The position numbers were made by a program, and so were the translations under genes. This document shows positions 33,163 to 42,322 of a stretch of DNA of 64,000 nt, piece after piece. This DNA comes from Flavobacterium oncorhynchi (GTDB lineage Bacteria; Bacteroidota; Bacteroidia; Flavobacteriales; Flavobacteriaceae), in assembly GCF_002217355.1 (NCBI RefSeq), contig NZ_MUHA01000026.1:1-64000 (forward strand), in the 5' to 3' direction. Numbering within the stretch: position 1 is the first letter of the stretch; each line of letters begins with the position of its first letter. The notes under the pieces were generated by a model. It saw only the letters and a program-made list of their open reading frames with translations. It was not told the origin of the DNA and made no database searches.

Positions 33163-33170
33163 CAAAGATA
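33163..33170 (-). promoter_or_regulatory. -7 box (TATCTTTG) of the Fur-family gene
   Basis: The minus strand reads TATCTTTG, ending six bases before the ATG at 33156. It covers the TTG codon that would otherwise give a protein three residues longer, and so decides the start. Transcription should begin within a few bases of the ATG. Confidence 0.55.
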
Positions 33171-33244
33171 ATTTTTTATTTTTAATGAATAAAAGTTTCG
33201 GGTTTAAAGTTTCGTTACAAAATTCTTATAGTTTCCCTAAAAAG

Positions 33245-35467
33245 TTAGGTTCTGTACTCTCTCGTAACCTTATCAACCCCGTCAATTTTCTTAATTGCAT
33301 TGATCATTTTTTTCAAAATAGTATTGTTTTGAACAATAACCGCAATCTGTCCGTGAAAAATTCCAGCATCAGTACTCAATGAAATACTCTGAATATTAAC
33401 GCTCATATTGTTTGAAATTACACGAGTCAATTGATTGGTAAGTCCTAAAACATCCATTCCTGTAATATTTATAATCGCCTTAAATTCTTCTTGAGAAGAA
33501 TCGATCCATTTGGCGCTCATAATTCTGTAAGCGTAATTGGACTGCATTCCAATAGCGTTAGGACAGTCTTTTTTATGCACTTTGATTCCTTCGTTGATGG
33601 TTACAAAACCAAAAACGTCGTCACCAGGAATAGGGTTACAGCATTGAGATAACTTATAATCTAGTTTATCATGCTCAGTTCCAAAAACCAGCATGTCGTA
33701 ATTACTGCTGATAACGGGTTTGTGTATGTCTTCTGAAGTCGTTGTATCTTTATTTCTTTTAATTTTATTTTTAAAGAAATTGATAAACGTATTGCTTTTT
33801 TGTGCGGCATAATCTTTTAACTGCTGATTTTCAATTGCACCAATTCCAACGCGATAGAATAGATCTAAGCTTGTTTTTAATTTAAAAAAGTTAACTAACT
33901 CATTTGTAGTCTGCTCGTTAAGCGTAATTTTTAAATGTTTTAGTTTTCTGGTAAGTAATTCTTTTCCTTCTTCAGCAATTTTTTTGGTGTTCTCGTTTAG
34001 AACGTTTTTAATTTTATTTTTTGCTCTCGAAGTTGTTACATACTCGAGCCAGTTTACCGTTGGTTTTTGGTTTGCAGAAGTTATAACTTCAACTTGATCA
34101 CCACTTTTAAGTTCATGATTTAAAGGAACTAAACGACCGTTTACACGAGTACCCCTGGTTTTAATTCCAATTTCAGAGTGAATGCTAAATGCAAAATCAA
34201 GTGAAGTGGCACCTTTTGGCAGTGATTTGATTTCTCCTTTTGGAGTAAACACGAAGATTTCTTTAGAATATAAATTCATTTTAAAATCCTCAACAAAATC
34301 AACGGCATTGGTTTCCTGATTTTCTAGTGCTTCACGAAGTAAATTCAGCCAAGTATCTAAACCGCTTTCTTCGGTTGCGCCATTTTTGTATTTGTAATGT
34401 GCTGCATATCCTTTTTCGGCAATTTCATCCATACGCTCACTTCTTACCTGAACTTCGACCCAGCGGCCTTTTGGTCCCATAACGGTAATGTGAAGTGCTT
34501 CGTAACCAGTTGATTTTGGTGATGAAATCCAGTCGCGTAAACGACTAGGGCTTGGTCTGTAATGATCTGTTACAATCGAATAGATTTTCCAAGCAATAAA
34601 TTTTTCGTCATGTGGATCAGATTTGTAAACAATTCGCAATGCAAACTTGTCATAAACTTCATCAAAACTTACATTTTGAGCGCGCATTTTTCGACGAATC
34701 GAATAAATTGATTTTGGACGGCCTTTTATAATGTAATCAACATTCTCAGCATCTAAAGATTTCTTCAAAACATCCGAAATATCTTTGATGTAAGCATCTT
34801 GTTCTTCCTTAGTTTCTCTAATTTTACTTACAATATCATTGTAAACGGCAGGTTCTGTATATTTTAAACCTAGATCTTCTAGTTTAGTTTTAATATTATA
34901 AAGCCCTAAACGATGAGCGAGAGGAGCATAAATATAAAGTGTTTCAGAGGCGATTTTGGTCTGCTTGTATTCCGCCATCGAATCCATCGTCTGCATATTA
35001 TGTAAACGATCGGCGAGTTTAATCAAAATTACGCGTACATCATCATTCAGCGTCAAGATCATTTTTCTAAAATTCTCTGCCTGCATAGAGGCATTTAGAT
35101 CTTTTTGTACTAATGAAATTTTCGTTAAACCTTCAACTAACTGTGCTACTTTTGGATTGAATAATCGTTCAATATCTTCTACAGTCATTGGAGTATCTTC
35201 AACAACATCGTGTAATAAAGCCGCGGCAATAGAAGTTGCTCCCAGACCAATTTCTGAGGCAACAATTTTTGCAACTGCAATAGGATGAAAGATATACGCT
35301 TCTCCAGATTTGCGTCTTTGCTCTTTGTGGGCATCTACAGCAACATCAAAAGCCTTTCTAATCAGTTTTTTATCAGTAGGCGATAAAGTCTGATAACTAA
35401 TTCGTAGTAATTCTTTATACTCCTGCGCAATCGCTTTGTTTTCTTTTTCTGTATCTATTTCTATCAT
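33245..35467 (-). CDS. Bifunctional (p)ppGpp synthetase/hydrolase (RelA/SpoT)
   Basis: This 740-residue stringent-response enzyme makes and degrades (p)ppGpp. Domains run in the usual order. The HD hydrolase (about 45-190) has FHPIAVAKIVASEIG and LLHDVVEDT. The synthetase (about 235-350) has GRPKSIYSIRRKM, YDKFALRIVY and STGYEALHITVMG. TGS (about 400-460) has VFTPKGEIKSLPKGATSLDFAF, and the C-terminal ACT domain ends near VTREYRT. Intact HD motifs indicate active hydrolysis. The ATG at 35467 is preferred over a TTG 15 bases upstream. It sits next to a Fur-family gene on the same strand. Confidence 0.97.
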   Translation of the reverse strand: MIEIDTEKENKAIAQEYKELLRISYQTLSPTDKKLIRKAFDVAVDAHKEQRRKSGEAYIFHPIAVAKIVASEIGLGATSIAAALLHDVVEDTPMTVEDIERLFNPKVAQLVEGLTKISLVQKDLNASMQAENFRKMILTLNDDVRVILIKLADRLHNMQTMDSMAEYKQTKIASETLYIYAPLAHRLGLYNIKTKLEDLGLKYTEPAVYNDIVSKIRETKEEQDAYIKDISDVLKKSLDAENVDYIIKGRPKSIYSIRRKMRAQNVSFDEVYDKFALRIVYKSDPHDEKFIAWKIYSIVTDHYRPSPSRLRDWISSPKSTGYEALHITVMGPKGRWVEVQVRSERMDEIAEKGYAAHYKYKNGATEESGLDTWLNLLREALENQETNAVDFVEDFKMNLYSKEIFVFTPKGEIKSLPKGATSLDFAFSIHSEIGIKTRGTRVNGRLVPLNHELKSGDQVEVITSANQKPTVNWLEYVTTSRAKNKIKNVLNENTKKIAEEGKELLTRKLKHLKITLNEQTTNELVNFFKLKTSLDLFYRVGIGAIENQQLKDYAAQKSNTFINFFKNKIKRNKDTTTSEDIHKPVISSNYDMLVFGTEHDKLDYKLSQCCNPIPGDDVFGFVTINEGIKVHKKDCPNAIGMQSNYAYRIMSAKWIDSSQEEFKAIINITGMDVLGLTNQLTRVISNNMSVNIQSISLSTDAGIFHGQIAVIVQNNTILKKMINAIKKIDGVDKVTREYRT

Positions 35468-35551
35468 AACGGCATGGTTCAAGTACTAAAAATAGGAAAA
35501 AAAATGAATATACGCAAGGGAATCGATCTCTGATTTTTAGAATGAAATTAA

Positions 35552-35636
35552 TTGGTTTCAGGTTTCAAGTTTCAAGTTTTTGAACCCACTTTTCAAACCA
35601 AGTTTTCGACCTGAAACTTGAAACCTGAAACTTGAT
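35552..35636. repeat. Palindromic repeat (GGTTTCAAGTTTCA type)
   Basis: A 20-bp perfect inverted repeat (35555-35574 with 35612-35631) made of GTTTCAGGTTTCAAGTTTCA flanks a 37-base centre. The words TTTCAG and TTTCAAG recur inside the arms. A related unpaired copy occurs at 41206-41235. It fills the gap between the SpoT gene and a serine hydrolase gene. Confidence 0.82.
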
Positions 35637-35668
35637 CACAAAGCTTTATGAGAAACCTGAAATAAAAA

Positions 35669-37207
35669 TTACTTTTTAGAAAAATCTAAATCTTGAAAAT
35701 CATAACTAAAATCAGTCAGGTCAGAAATTGGAAGCATTTTTAAGTTAACCACATTTCCGCTTTCATCGTATTTGAAAAGCAAATGAGCATCTGCATGAAA
35801 AAAGGCATTATTCCATTTTACAACATAATTACCATCTTTGTAGAAAAAGACTTCACCAGCAAGCTGCGGAGAACGTTTTGAAGCAAAATACAGCTTTCCT
35901 TTTTTCTCTGTAATCGTTATTTCGCCAAACCAATTGTCTTTGTAAGTACCAATAATTTTTGAAAAATCAACCTTTAGTTTGTTTTTTTTATTTTTTGCCA
36001 CAACAGCCCAAACTTCGTCTGTAACTTTATCAGCAGATTCTTCGCTGGCTTTCATTCGGTTGCTGTAAACCGTAACATAATCATCAGATTTAATGCCTAA
36101 ATAACTGTCTTTAATTGTATTTGTAATGGCGCTGAATGCCGCTCCAGACTGTTGATTGGTTAAAACGATAATTCCTAATCCTAATTCTGGAATCAAAGTA
36201 GTTTGTGTAACATTACCTTCTAATCCGCCTGTGTGTGAAACTTGTTTGTATCCTTTTACATCGCTTAAAAACCAGCCTAAACCATATCCGTTAAAATGAG
36301 TATTGTAAGGAGGTCTTGTTTTGGTTGGAATTATAGTTTGTAACTGCCACATTTCGTCATGTTCTTTTTCTGAAAATAACTGTTTATTGTCGCCGTATTT
36401 TCCGTTATTGATTTGCAGAATTGCCCATTTACTCATGTCGTTTACACTAGAATAAATTCCGGCAGCACCATCGAAAAGCTGATTTTCATAACGTTTTATT
36501 GTTTTCAATTTTCCATCAATCGGAACGTGTGGCGTAATTACGTTTGTGGTGTCTTTTAAACGTTTTACCGATGCCACACTATTGGTCATTTCTAGTGGTT
36601 TCATGATTCGTTCTTCAACAAAATCAGCCCAAGTTTGTTTGCTTACTACATGTACAATTTCGCCCGCAATTATATACATTAAATTGTCGTAATCGTATTT
36701 TGTTCTAAAACTCGAAACAGGTTTTAAATAACGTAAATTATGAATAATATCTTGAGCTTTAAAATCGCTTCCATCTGGCCAAATCATCAAATCACCTGCG
36801 CCAAGACCCAGTCCGCTTCTGTGCGTTAGTAAATCACGGATTGTAAATTCGCGAGTTACAAAATCATCATACATTTTAAAATCTGGAAGATAAGTAATTA
36901 CTTTATCATCCCATTTTATTTTACCTTCGTCAACCAGCATTGCTAACGCCGCAGATGTAAAAGCTTTACTGTTTGATGCAATTCCAAATAAGGTATTGGC
37001 ATCTACTTTTTGTTGTGTCAAAACTGATTTTACACCATATCCTTTGGATAAAACTACTTTGCCGTCTTTTACAATCGCAACTGCAATTCCTGGAACATCA
37101 AAAGTTTTTATAGTTCGATTTACCAAGTCATCTACTTCTTGATTGGTTATTTGTGCTGAAACAGAAAAGCTAAATAATAATGCTAAAAGCGATAATTTGT
37201 AATTCAT
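35669..37207 (-). CDS. Serine hydrolase of the class C beta-lactamase/penicillin-binding fold
   Basis: This 512-residue exported protein has a signal peptide ending in SVSAQ. The catalytic domain has SNSKAF (Ser-x-x-Lys), DYDNLMYI (Tyr-x-Asn) and the third motif VSHTGGLEGN. The C-terminal part with IIGTYKDNWFGEITITEKKGKLYF is a DUF3471-type domain often seen in Bacteroidota hydrolases. Likely substrates are cell-wall or D-amino-acid peptides or esters. The ATG at 37207 follows the trmH-like stop by 16 bases; longer start options would overlap that gene. Family assigned with confidence; substrate unknown. Confidence 0.92.
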   Translation of the reverse strand: MNYKLSLLALLFSFSVSAQITNQEVDDLVNRTIKTFDVPGIAVAIVKDGKVVLSKGYGVKSVLTQQKVDANTLFGIASNSKAFTSAALAMLVDEGKIKWDDKVITYLPDFKMYDDFVTREFTIRDLLTHRSGLGLGAGDLMIWPDGSDFKAQDIIHNLRYLKPVSSFRTKYDYDNLMYIIAGEIVHVVSKQTWADFVEERIMKPLEMTNSVASVKRLKDTTNVITPHVPIDGKLKTIKRYENQLFDGAAGIYSSVNDMSKWAILQINNGKYGDNKQLFSEKEHDEMWQLQTIIPTKTRPPYNTHFNGYGLGWFLSDVKGYKQVSHTGGLEGNVTQTTLIPELGLGIIVLTNQQSGAAFSAITNTIKDSYLGIKSDDYVTVYSNRMKASEESADKVTDEVWAVVAKNKKNKLKVDFSKIIGTYKDNWFGEITITEKKGKLYFASKRSPQLAGEVFFYKDGNYVVKWNNAFFHADAHLLFKYDESGNVVNLKMLPISDLTDFSYDFQDLDFSKK

Positions 37208-37223
37208 GATGGAAAGTTTTTTT

Positions 37224-38015
37224 TTAGTTAAATCCTCTTTGACGTTTGGCTTCAAAAATTAAAATCGCGGCGGCTACAGAAACATTCATACTGTCTATTT
37301 CGCCCTGCATCGGGATAATGATATTTTGTGTTGCTGCATCACGCCAGTCTTGTGTTAATCCCGTAGCTTCTGTACCAACAACTAAAGCGGTTGGAGTTGT
37401 GAAGTTTTGGGTATGATAAGAAGTTGAATTTTGTAAGGTAGCACAGTAAAAATCGATCTTTTTTTCTTTCAGAAAAGCAATGATTTCTTCTGTGGTTCCT
37501 GTGGCAATTTGATTAGTAAATAAGCAGCCAACGCTGGAACGTACTATATTTGGATTGTATAAATCGCTTTTTGGATTTGCAATTAATACGGCATCTAAGT
37601 TTGCTGCATCTGCAGTACGTAAAAGTGCACCAATGTTTCCTGGTTTTTCAGGAGATTCGGCTACTAAAATCAAAGGATTGTCTGATAATTTTAAATCAGA
37701 CAGTTTTAAAGATTTGGTTTTGGCTACTGCCAAAATACCTTCGGTTGTATCTCGATATGCTAGTTTTTGGTAGACTTCTTTGTTGATTTCGATCAACTGA
37801 ACTGATTTAGAAACTAGTTCGTAAATTTGATTTTCGGTAACTAATTCAGGTAAAAATAAAACCGTTTCGATTTCAAAACCGCCTTTTATAGCAAGTGAAA
37901 TTTCGCGTTGTCCTTCAATTAAAAATGTTCCGGTTTGTTTTCGGGCTTTTGCTTTTTCTTGTAATAAAACAAGCGATTTTATAAACGGATTTTGTACTGA
38001 AGTGATTTGTTTCAT
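37224..38015 (-). CDS. TrmH/SpoU-family RNA 2'-O-methyltransferase
   Basis: This 263-residue protein has an N-terminal RNA-binding substrate domain (SVQNPFIKSLVLLQEKAKARKQTGTFLIEGQREI, shown here by FIKSLVLLQEKAKARK) and a C-terminal SPOUT domain. The latter carries ESPEKPGNIGALLRTADAAN, DLYNPNIVRSSVGCLF, VVGTEATGL and IPMQGEIDSMNVSVAAAIL, the motif 1-3 set of SpoU methyltransferases. It would methylate ribose in rRNA or tRNA using SAM. The exact position is not predictable. It lies 16 bases upstream of the serine hydrolase start in the same direction. Confidence 0.94.
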   Translation of the reverse strand: MKQITSVQNPFIKSLVLLQEKAKARKQTGTFLIEGQREISLAIKGGFEIETVLFLPELVTENQIYELVSKSVQLIEINKEVYQKLAYRDTTEGILAVAKTKSLKLSDLKLSDNPLILVAESPEKPGNIGALLRTADAANLDAVLIANPKSDLYNPNIVRSSVGCLFTNQIATGTTEEIIAFLKEKKIDFYCATLQNSTSYHTQNFTTPTALVVGTEATGLTQDWRDAATQNIIIPMQGEIDSMNVSVAAAILIFEAKRQRGFN

Positions 38016-38026
38016 TTTTTTAAAGG

Positions 38027-38098
38027 CTCAAAGTTGCAAAGGTTCAAAGGTACAGAGTTTTTTCTAAAAGTTACAAAGGTTCAAAGCGGCAAAGGTTG
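38027..38098. repeat. Intergenic repeat (AAAGGTTCAAAG words)
   Basis: The words AAAGGTTCAAAG and GGCAAAGGTT are tandemly repeated with variations around position 38060. A matching single segment in inverse orientation occurs at 47583-47628. The unit resembles widespread flavobacterial low-complexity intergenic repeats. Confidence 0.7.
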
Positions 38099-38164
38099 AT
38101 AGGTTATTTTTTTACTTGGTTTTGAAAACCTTGCGGGTGTTTAGTGAATAAATAGAAATAAAAA

Positions 38165-38253
38165 TTTGCCACGAATTTCACGAATTTTTACAAATTTTTT
38201 ACCAGTGATAAGTAAAATTTTAATTCGTGTAAATTTGTGAAATTCGTGGCAAA
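38165..38253. repeat. Palindromic repeat copy B1 (TTTGCCACGAATTTCAC type)
   Basis: The ends are a 17-bp perfect inverted repeat (38165-38181 with 38237-38253), with imperfect pairing inside. Two diverged relatives lie at 48242-48377 and 52873-52946. This copy lies just past the phosphodiesterase stop and may terminate its transcription. Confidence 0.82.
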
Positions 38254-38264
38254 AAGCCAGATTT

Positions 38265-39350
38265 TTATTTCTTAAAAACTTCTTTAACCTCAGTATCTAC
38301 AGGATGATCTGCGCTAAAAGTGTATCCCATAATTTTGGCAATAGTTTGAGCAAACTGTTTTTGATAAATTTGAGATTCTGTTTTGATTTCACCTTTTGGA
38401 GCAATTTCAGGACCCATCGCTGCAAACCAAATTTGTGATGCGCCGGCAATGTCAGAACCATGATCAGTCCATTGTGTTTTTATTTTGTCGCCGCGTCCGT
38501 GATCAACCGTAATGAAAATGGTTGTTTTATTTTTGTATTGCGGATCATTTTGTACAAAATCCCAGATTTCTTTAATCCATTTATCAACCTGATTGGCAGC
38601 GTCAAGATACGATTTGTATTGTCCGTGATGTGCCCATTCATCTGTTTCACCATAAGCAACATAAAGTACTTTTGGTTTGTTGGTTTTTAGCTCGTTCATT
38701 GCTTGATAATGTGTAAAAACATCTAGACATTCACCTTCATTAAAAGGTTTGTACGAGTTATTACGCATATCATTCAATAATTTTTGAGTGGGCGTTGGCT
38801 TAGTTCCTCCAACATTATCAAAAGCCGAAATAACAGGGAAACCGCTTCTTTCTTCGTTTAAAATTCTATCAAAAGCATCCCAAGCTCCAAAAGCTGCAGT
38901 TTTGCCTTTTATTTTTGGCTGCTGGTTTAAATATTCTAAAATATTTACATTCGGATTGGCTTTGTAACTGTTTGAATTTACCTTAAGATCAACATTTCCA
39001 GTCATAATTTCGCTATATCCGGGATAACTAAACCAATATGGATTGGCTACATCAACTTTGTTACCAAGATCACGATTGCCATAAATTTGTCCTTTTGAAG
39101 CAATTTCTGACCAGAAAAAAGGCATTATTTTTTTACGAGATGATGCAAAATCAGCACCAGCGTAGTTTTTATAAATATAAGTGCTGTCACCTTGATTGAA
39201 TTTTTTATCATTGGCAATTGCAGGATCAATTCCTTTAAAAACTTCCTGCCATCTAAAGCCGTCTGTGGTGATTACAATAATGTTTTCTGTTTTTTGTGCG
39301 CTGCTTAAAAAGCTTATTAAAACAAATGCGGTTAAAAATAGTTTTTTCAT
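38265..39350 (-). CDS. Alkaline phosphatase-superfamily phosphodiesterase/nucleotide pyrophosphatase-like protein
   Basis: This 361-residue exported protein has a signal peptide ending near SSAQ. Metal-site motifs of the alkaline phosphatase superfamily are VITTDGFRWQ, the nucleophile region FSYPGYSEIMTG, YGETDEWAHHG, TVDHGRG and TDHGSD. They give the Asp and His ligands of a two-metal site. The pattern is closest to type I phosphodiesterases, and the substrate is not predictable. The ATG at 39350 begins a clear signal peptide; the upstream codon extension is not needed. A palindromic repeat lies just behind the gene. Confidence 0.9.
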   Translation of the reverse strand: MKKLFLTAFVLISFLSSAQKTENIIVITTDGFRWQEVFKGIDPAIANDKKFNQGDSTYIYKNYAGADFASSRKKIMPFFWSEIASKGQIYGNRDLGNKVDVANPYWFSYPGYSEIMTGNVDLKVNSNSYKANPNVNILEYLNQQPKIKGKTAAFGAWDAFDRILNEERSGFPVISAFDNVGGTKPTPTQKLLNDMRNNSYKPFNEGECLDVFTHYQAMNELKTNKPKVLYVAYGETDEWAHHGQYKSYLDAANQVDKWIKEIWDFVQNDPQYKNKTTIFITVDHGRGDKIKTQWTDHGSDIAGASQIWFAAMGPEIAPKGEIKTESQIYQKQFAQTIAKIMGYTFSADHPVDTEVKEVFKK

Positions 39351-39412
39351 AGTATAGTTTTTTTGAATTGTAAAGGTCGAAATATTCACGATTTTAAAAA
39401 TAAACATTTGTA

Positions 39413-39826
39413 TTATCTTTTGTTTTTTATAATGTAAACAATAAAGATTATTTGACTTAATAAAAAAAGAAGAAGCGAAGTATAAGCTACAATATCAAGT
39501 AATGTAATGAATTCAAGAATATCTTTTGAATTTTCGACAGTTGTCATGCGGATAAACATATTAAATCTTGCGTAAAATACAAAAGGAATGCAAAGGATAA
39601 AATGTATTGCAAAAATTTTAAAAGAAATTACTTTTCCTTTTCGGAGTATTATCCAGTAAGTTATAAGAATTACTAAAAGTATGCTCCATACAATTATTTC
39701 TAAATAAGATGTTGACGGAATAACAGTATTCCATCCTGGATTTTGAATTGTGAATCCTGATTCAAATGGAGTTGCAACAAGGAAAAGTAATAAAAATGAT
39801 AGAAAGGGGATATGTTTTTTTTCCAT
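39413..39826 (-). CDS. Small membrane protein of unknown function
   Basis: This 137-residue protein has four hydrophobic segments: FLSFLLLFLVATPF, IIVWSILLVILITYWII, FAIHFILCIPFVFYARF and VAYTSLLLFLLSQIIFIVYI. No family is recognised. It lies between the phosphodiesterase gene and the DUF58 gene, in the same direction. It could be a small accessory inner-membrane protein, and no function can be assigned. Confidence 0.7.
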   Translation of the reverse strand: MEKKHIPFLSFLLLFLVATPFESGFTIQNPGWNTVIPSTSYLEIIVWSILLVILITYWIILRKGKVISFKIFAIHFILCIPFVFYARFNMFIRMTTVENSKDILEFITLLDIVAYTSLLLFLLSQIIFIVYIIKNKR

Positions 39827-39862
39827 TTACCTATTTATTGAATCAATTTATCTGATCATTTA

Positions 39863-41194
39863 CTACAAAATCCCGCGCGCCTTAATTTCTAAATATTTAT
39901 TAATAGCATCTAAAGTCAGATTCTCTGGCTGTGTTAAAACGGAATGGATTCCGTATTTTTTTAATTCATTTGCGATAAGGCGTTTTTCGAACATGAATTT
40001 TTCGGCTATAACTTTATCGTAAACTTCTTGAATAGTATCTGTTTTTTTGTTGATGATATCGTTTAATTCTGTATTCTGAAAAAAGACAACTACCAATAAG
40101 TGGCTTTTTGCAATTCCTTTTAAATAAGGTAATTGGCGATTTAAACCATCCATAGTTTCAAAATTGGTGTACAGGATAATTAAGCTTCTTTGGTTGATAT
40201 TTTTCTTAATATCGACATATAATCTGCTGTAATCGCTTTCGAAAAAATCAGTTTTAATATTGTATAAAGTTTCCAGTATTTTTTGCATTTGAGAGCCTCT
40301 TCTTTCAGCAAAAACTCTGTTTTCTACTTTTTTAGAGAAAGCGAAAAGACCAGCTTTATCTTGTTTTTTCAGAATTACATTGGATAAAACTAAAGTCGAA
40401 TTTATCGCATAATCTAATAAACTCAATCCATTAAAAGGCATTTGCATCACACGTCCTTTATCAATTGCCATGTAAACTGATTGTGATTTTTCGTCTTGAA
40501 ATTGGTTCACCATCAAAGTATTTTTCTTTGCAGTGGCTTTCCAGTTTATGGTTCTAAGATCGTCGCCTTGAACATATTCTTTAATTTGTTCAAACTCCAT
40601 TGTGTGACCAATTCGGCGTATTTTTTTGATTCCGTATTGATATAAATTATTAGAGAATGCTAATAAATCGTATTTTCTCAACTGAATATACGAGGGATAT
40701 GTTGGAACCATTTGATCTTTGGCAAATGAAAATCGACGGGAAATTAATCGTAAAGGAGATGATACATAGATATTTAAATACCCAAAATAATATTCACCAC
40801 GTTCTGTTGGGCGTAAATCATAGCCAATTTCTTTTTGATCTGAAGCTTTGATTTTTTTTACAATTTTAAAATCGCGCACTTGAAATTGAAATGGAATTTC
40901 ATCAATTATCTTAACTAAAATAGGAAAGGTATAATAGTTTTTTATTTGAATATTTACAGGATTTAAATCTCCATTTGAAAGCTTTTCGGGCGTAATTCTT
41001 TCTGCTTCGATTCCAGTTTTTGTGAGATATAAAATTAGAATATCAAGAGCTAAGAAAGTGAATAGAATCAAAAATACAAACCATACAGCATTGTACAAAT
41101 TTGGAAAAATAAAAGCGCAGACAAATAATCCTATAATGCCCAAAAGCACATAGAAAAAGAAATTATTCAGATATAGACTTTTTATAAAATTCAC
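39863..41194 (-). CDS. DUF58-domain protein
   Basis: This 443-residue protein starts with two transmembrane helices (FFFYVLLGIIGLFVCAFIF and WFVFLILFTFLALDILILYL). The DUF58 core includes GDDLRTINWKATAKKNTLMVNQFQDE, read as DDLRTINWKATAKKN, and a von Willebrand A-like fold with SVYMAIDKGRVMQM. DUF58 proteins pair with MoxR ATPases and may sense or scaffold membrane complexes. It is the last gene of the five-gene operon that begins with the SpoIIM gene. Confidence 0.92.
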   Translation of the reverse strand: MNFIKSLYLNNFFFYVLLGIIGLFVCAFIFPNLYNAVWFVFLILFTFLALDILILYLTKTGIEAERITPEKLSNGDLNPVNIQIKNYYTFPILVKIIDEIPFQFQVRDFKIVKKIKASDQKEIGYDLRPTERGEYYFGYLNIYVSSPLRLISRRFSFAKDQMVPTYPSYIQLRKYDLLAFSNNLYQYGIKKIRRIGHTMEFEQIKEYVQGDDLRTINWKATAKKNTLMVNQFQDEKSQSVYMAIDKGRVMQMPFNGLSLLDYAINSTLVLSNVILKKQDKAGLFAFSKKVENRVFAERRGSQMQKILETLYNIKTDFFESDYSRLYVDIKKNINQRSLIILYTNFETMDGLNRQLPYLKGIAKSHLLVVVFFQNTELNDIINKKTDTIQEVYDKVIAEKFMFEKRLIANELKKYGIHSVLTQPENLTLDAINKYLEIKARGIL

Positions 41195-41205
41195 TGTTTT
41201 TTTGT

Positions 41206-41265
41206 TTCAGGTTTAAAGTTTCAGGTTTCAAGTTAACTCATAACTCAAAATTCATAACTCATAAC
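41206..41265. repeat. Unpaired intergenic repeat (TTTCAGGTTT and CATAACTC words)
   Basis: The first part, 41206-41235, resembles one arm of the repeat at 35552-35636. The second part, 41236-41265, repeats ACTCATAACTCAAAATTC with variation. No inverted partner is visible, so this may be a decayed element. Confidence 0.6.
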
Positions 41266-41272
41266 TTTTTTA

Positions 41273-42286
41273 CTATCTCGGAATCTCTACTGTTTCGATA
41301 ATTTGTTTGATAATTTCTGAGCTTGTAATTCCTTCCATTTCACGTTCTGGAGTTACAATCACACGATGTTGTAAAACAGGAATAGCAGCTTCTTTAATAT
41401 CTTCCGGCGTAACAAAATCACGTCCGCGAATAGCAGCAAATCCTTTGGCAGCATTTAAAATCGCAATAGACGCACGAGGCGAAGCTCCTAAATACAAGAA
41501 GGCATTTTCACGAGTGTTAACGACGATTCTGGCAATGTATTCTAATAAATTTTGCTCAACTCTAATCTGTTTTACTAAAGCTTGATAATTGTTTATTTCA
41601 GATGATGAAAGAATAGTTTTAATAGCTTCTAATTTACCATGATCCTGCAATAAATGTTCTCTCTGGATAATTAAAATTTCTTCGTTTAATTTTGGATAAT
41701 CAATGGTAATTTTAAACAAGAAACGGTCTAATTGTGCTTCTGGCAAACGATATGTTCCTTCTTGCTCAATTGGATTTTGGGTTGCAATTACTAAAAACGG
41801 AGTTTCTAATTGATAGGCAGAACCGTCAATTGTAATCTGGCGTTCTTCCATAACTTCAAAAAGTGCAGCCTGAGTTTTTGCTGGAGCACGATTAATCTCG
41901 TCAATTAAAATTAAGTTAGAAAAAATAGGGCCTTTTTTAAATTCAAATTCTGAGCTTTTCAAATTAAAAATAGAAGTTCCTAGAATATCCGAAGGCATTA
42001 AATCCGGCGTAAACTGAATTCGGCTAAAGCCAATGTTTAATGTTTTTGAAAGTAATTTAGCAGTAATTGTTTTCGCAACTCCAGGAACACCCTCTAATAA
42101 AACGTGACCGTTTGATAAAATGGCAACTAAAAGCTGATCGACCATTTTGTGCTGACCGACAATTACGGTTTCTAGTTCTTTTTTGATCTCGTTTACGTGT
42201 TCTAAAAGCGGAGCTAGATTTATTCTGGCTTCAAAATTCACATTTTCATTGGTGATTTCAGTTTCTTGAGTATTAATATCGTCCAT
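41273..42286 (-). CDS. MoxR-family AAA+ ATPase
   Basis: This 337-residue cytosolic ATPase has Walker A GVPGVAKT (66-73), Walker B LILIDEINRAPAKTQAAL with the MoxR-typical sequence, sensor-1 VIATQNPIEQEGTYRLPEAQLDRF and a C-terminal lid with ASPRASIAILNAAKG. MoxR ATPases act as chaperones or metal-insertion helpers together with von Willebrand A-like partners, here the DUF58 protein encoded next. The gene lies 36 bases after the DUF4350 gene on the same strand. Confidence 0.96.
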   Translation of the reverse strand: MDDINTQETEITNENVNFEARINLAPLLEHVNEIKKELETVIVGQHKMVDQLLVAILSNGHVLLEGVPGVAKTITAKLLSKTLNIGFSRIQFTPDLMPSDILGTSIFNLKSSEFEFKKGPIFSNLILIDEINRAPAKTQAALFEVMEERQITIDGSAYQLETPFLVIATQNPIEQEGTYRLPEAQLDRFLFKITIDYPKLNEEILIIQREHLLQDHGKLEAIKTILSSSEINNYQALVKQIRVEQNLLEYIARIVVNTRENAFLYLGASPRASIAILNAAKGFAAIRGRDFVTPEDIKEAAIPVLQHRVIVTPEREMEGITSSEIIKQIIETVEIPR

Positions 42287-42322
42287 GATTGTGTATGTTT
42301 TTTATTTAATTGGTATAAAATA

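Noticed and set aside
35468..35482. TTG start of the RelA/SpoT gene
   Set aside because: The ATG at 35467 gives a normal N-terminus; the upstream TTG adds five residues with no support.
37208..37255. Longer start of the serine hydrolase
   Set aside because: It would overlap the end of the TrmH-like gene and mask a normal signal peptide that starts at 37207.
38265..39350. Arylsulfatase as partner of the FGE
   Set aside because: The alkaline phosphatase-fold protein lacks the C-x-P/A-S-R sulfatase motif; its nucleophile region is a Ser in SYPGYSE.
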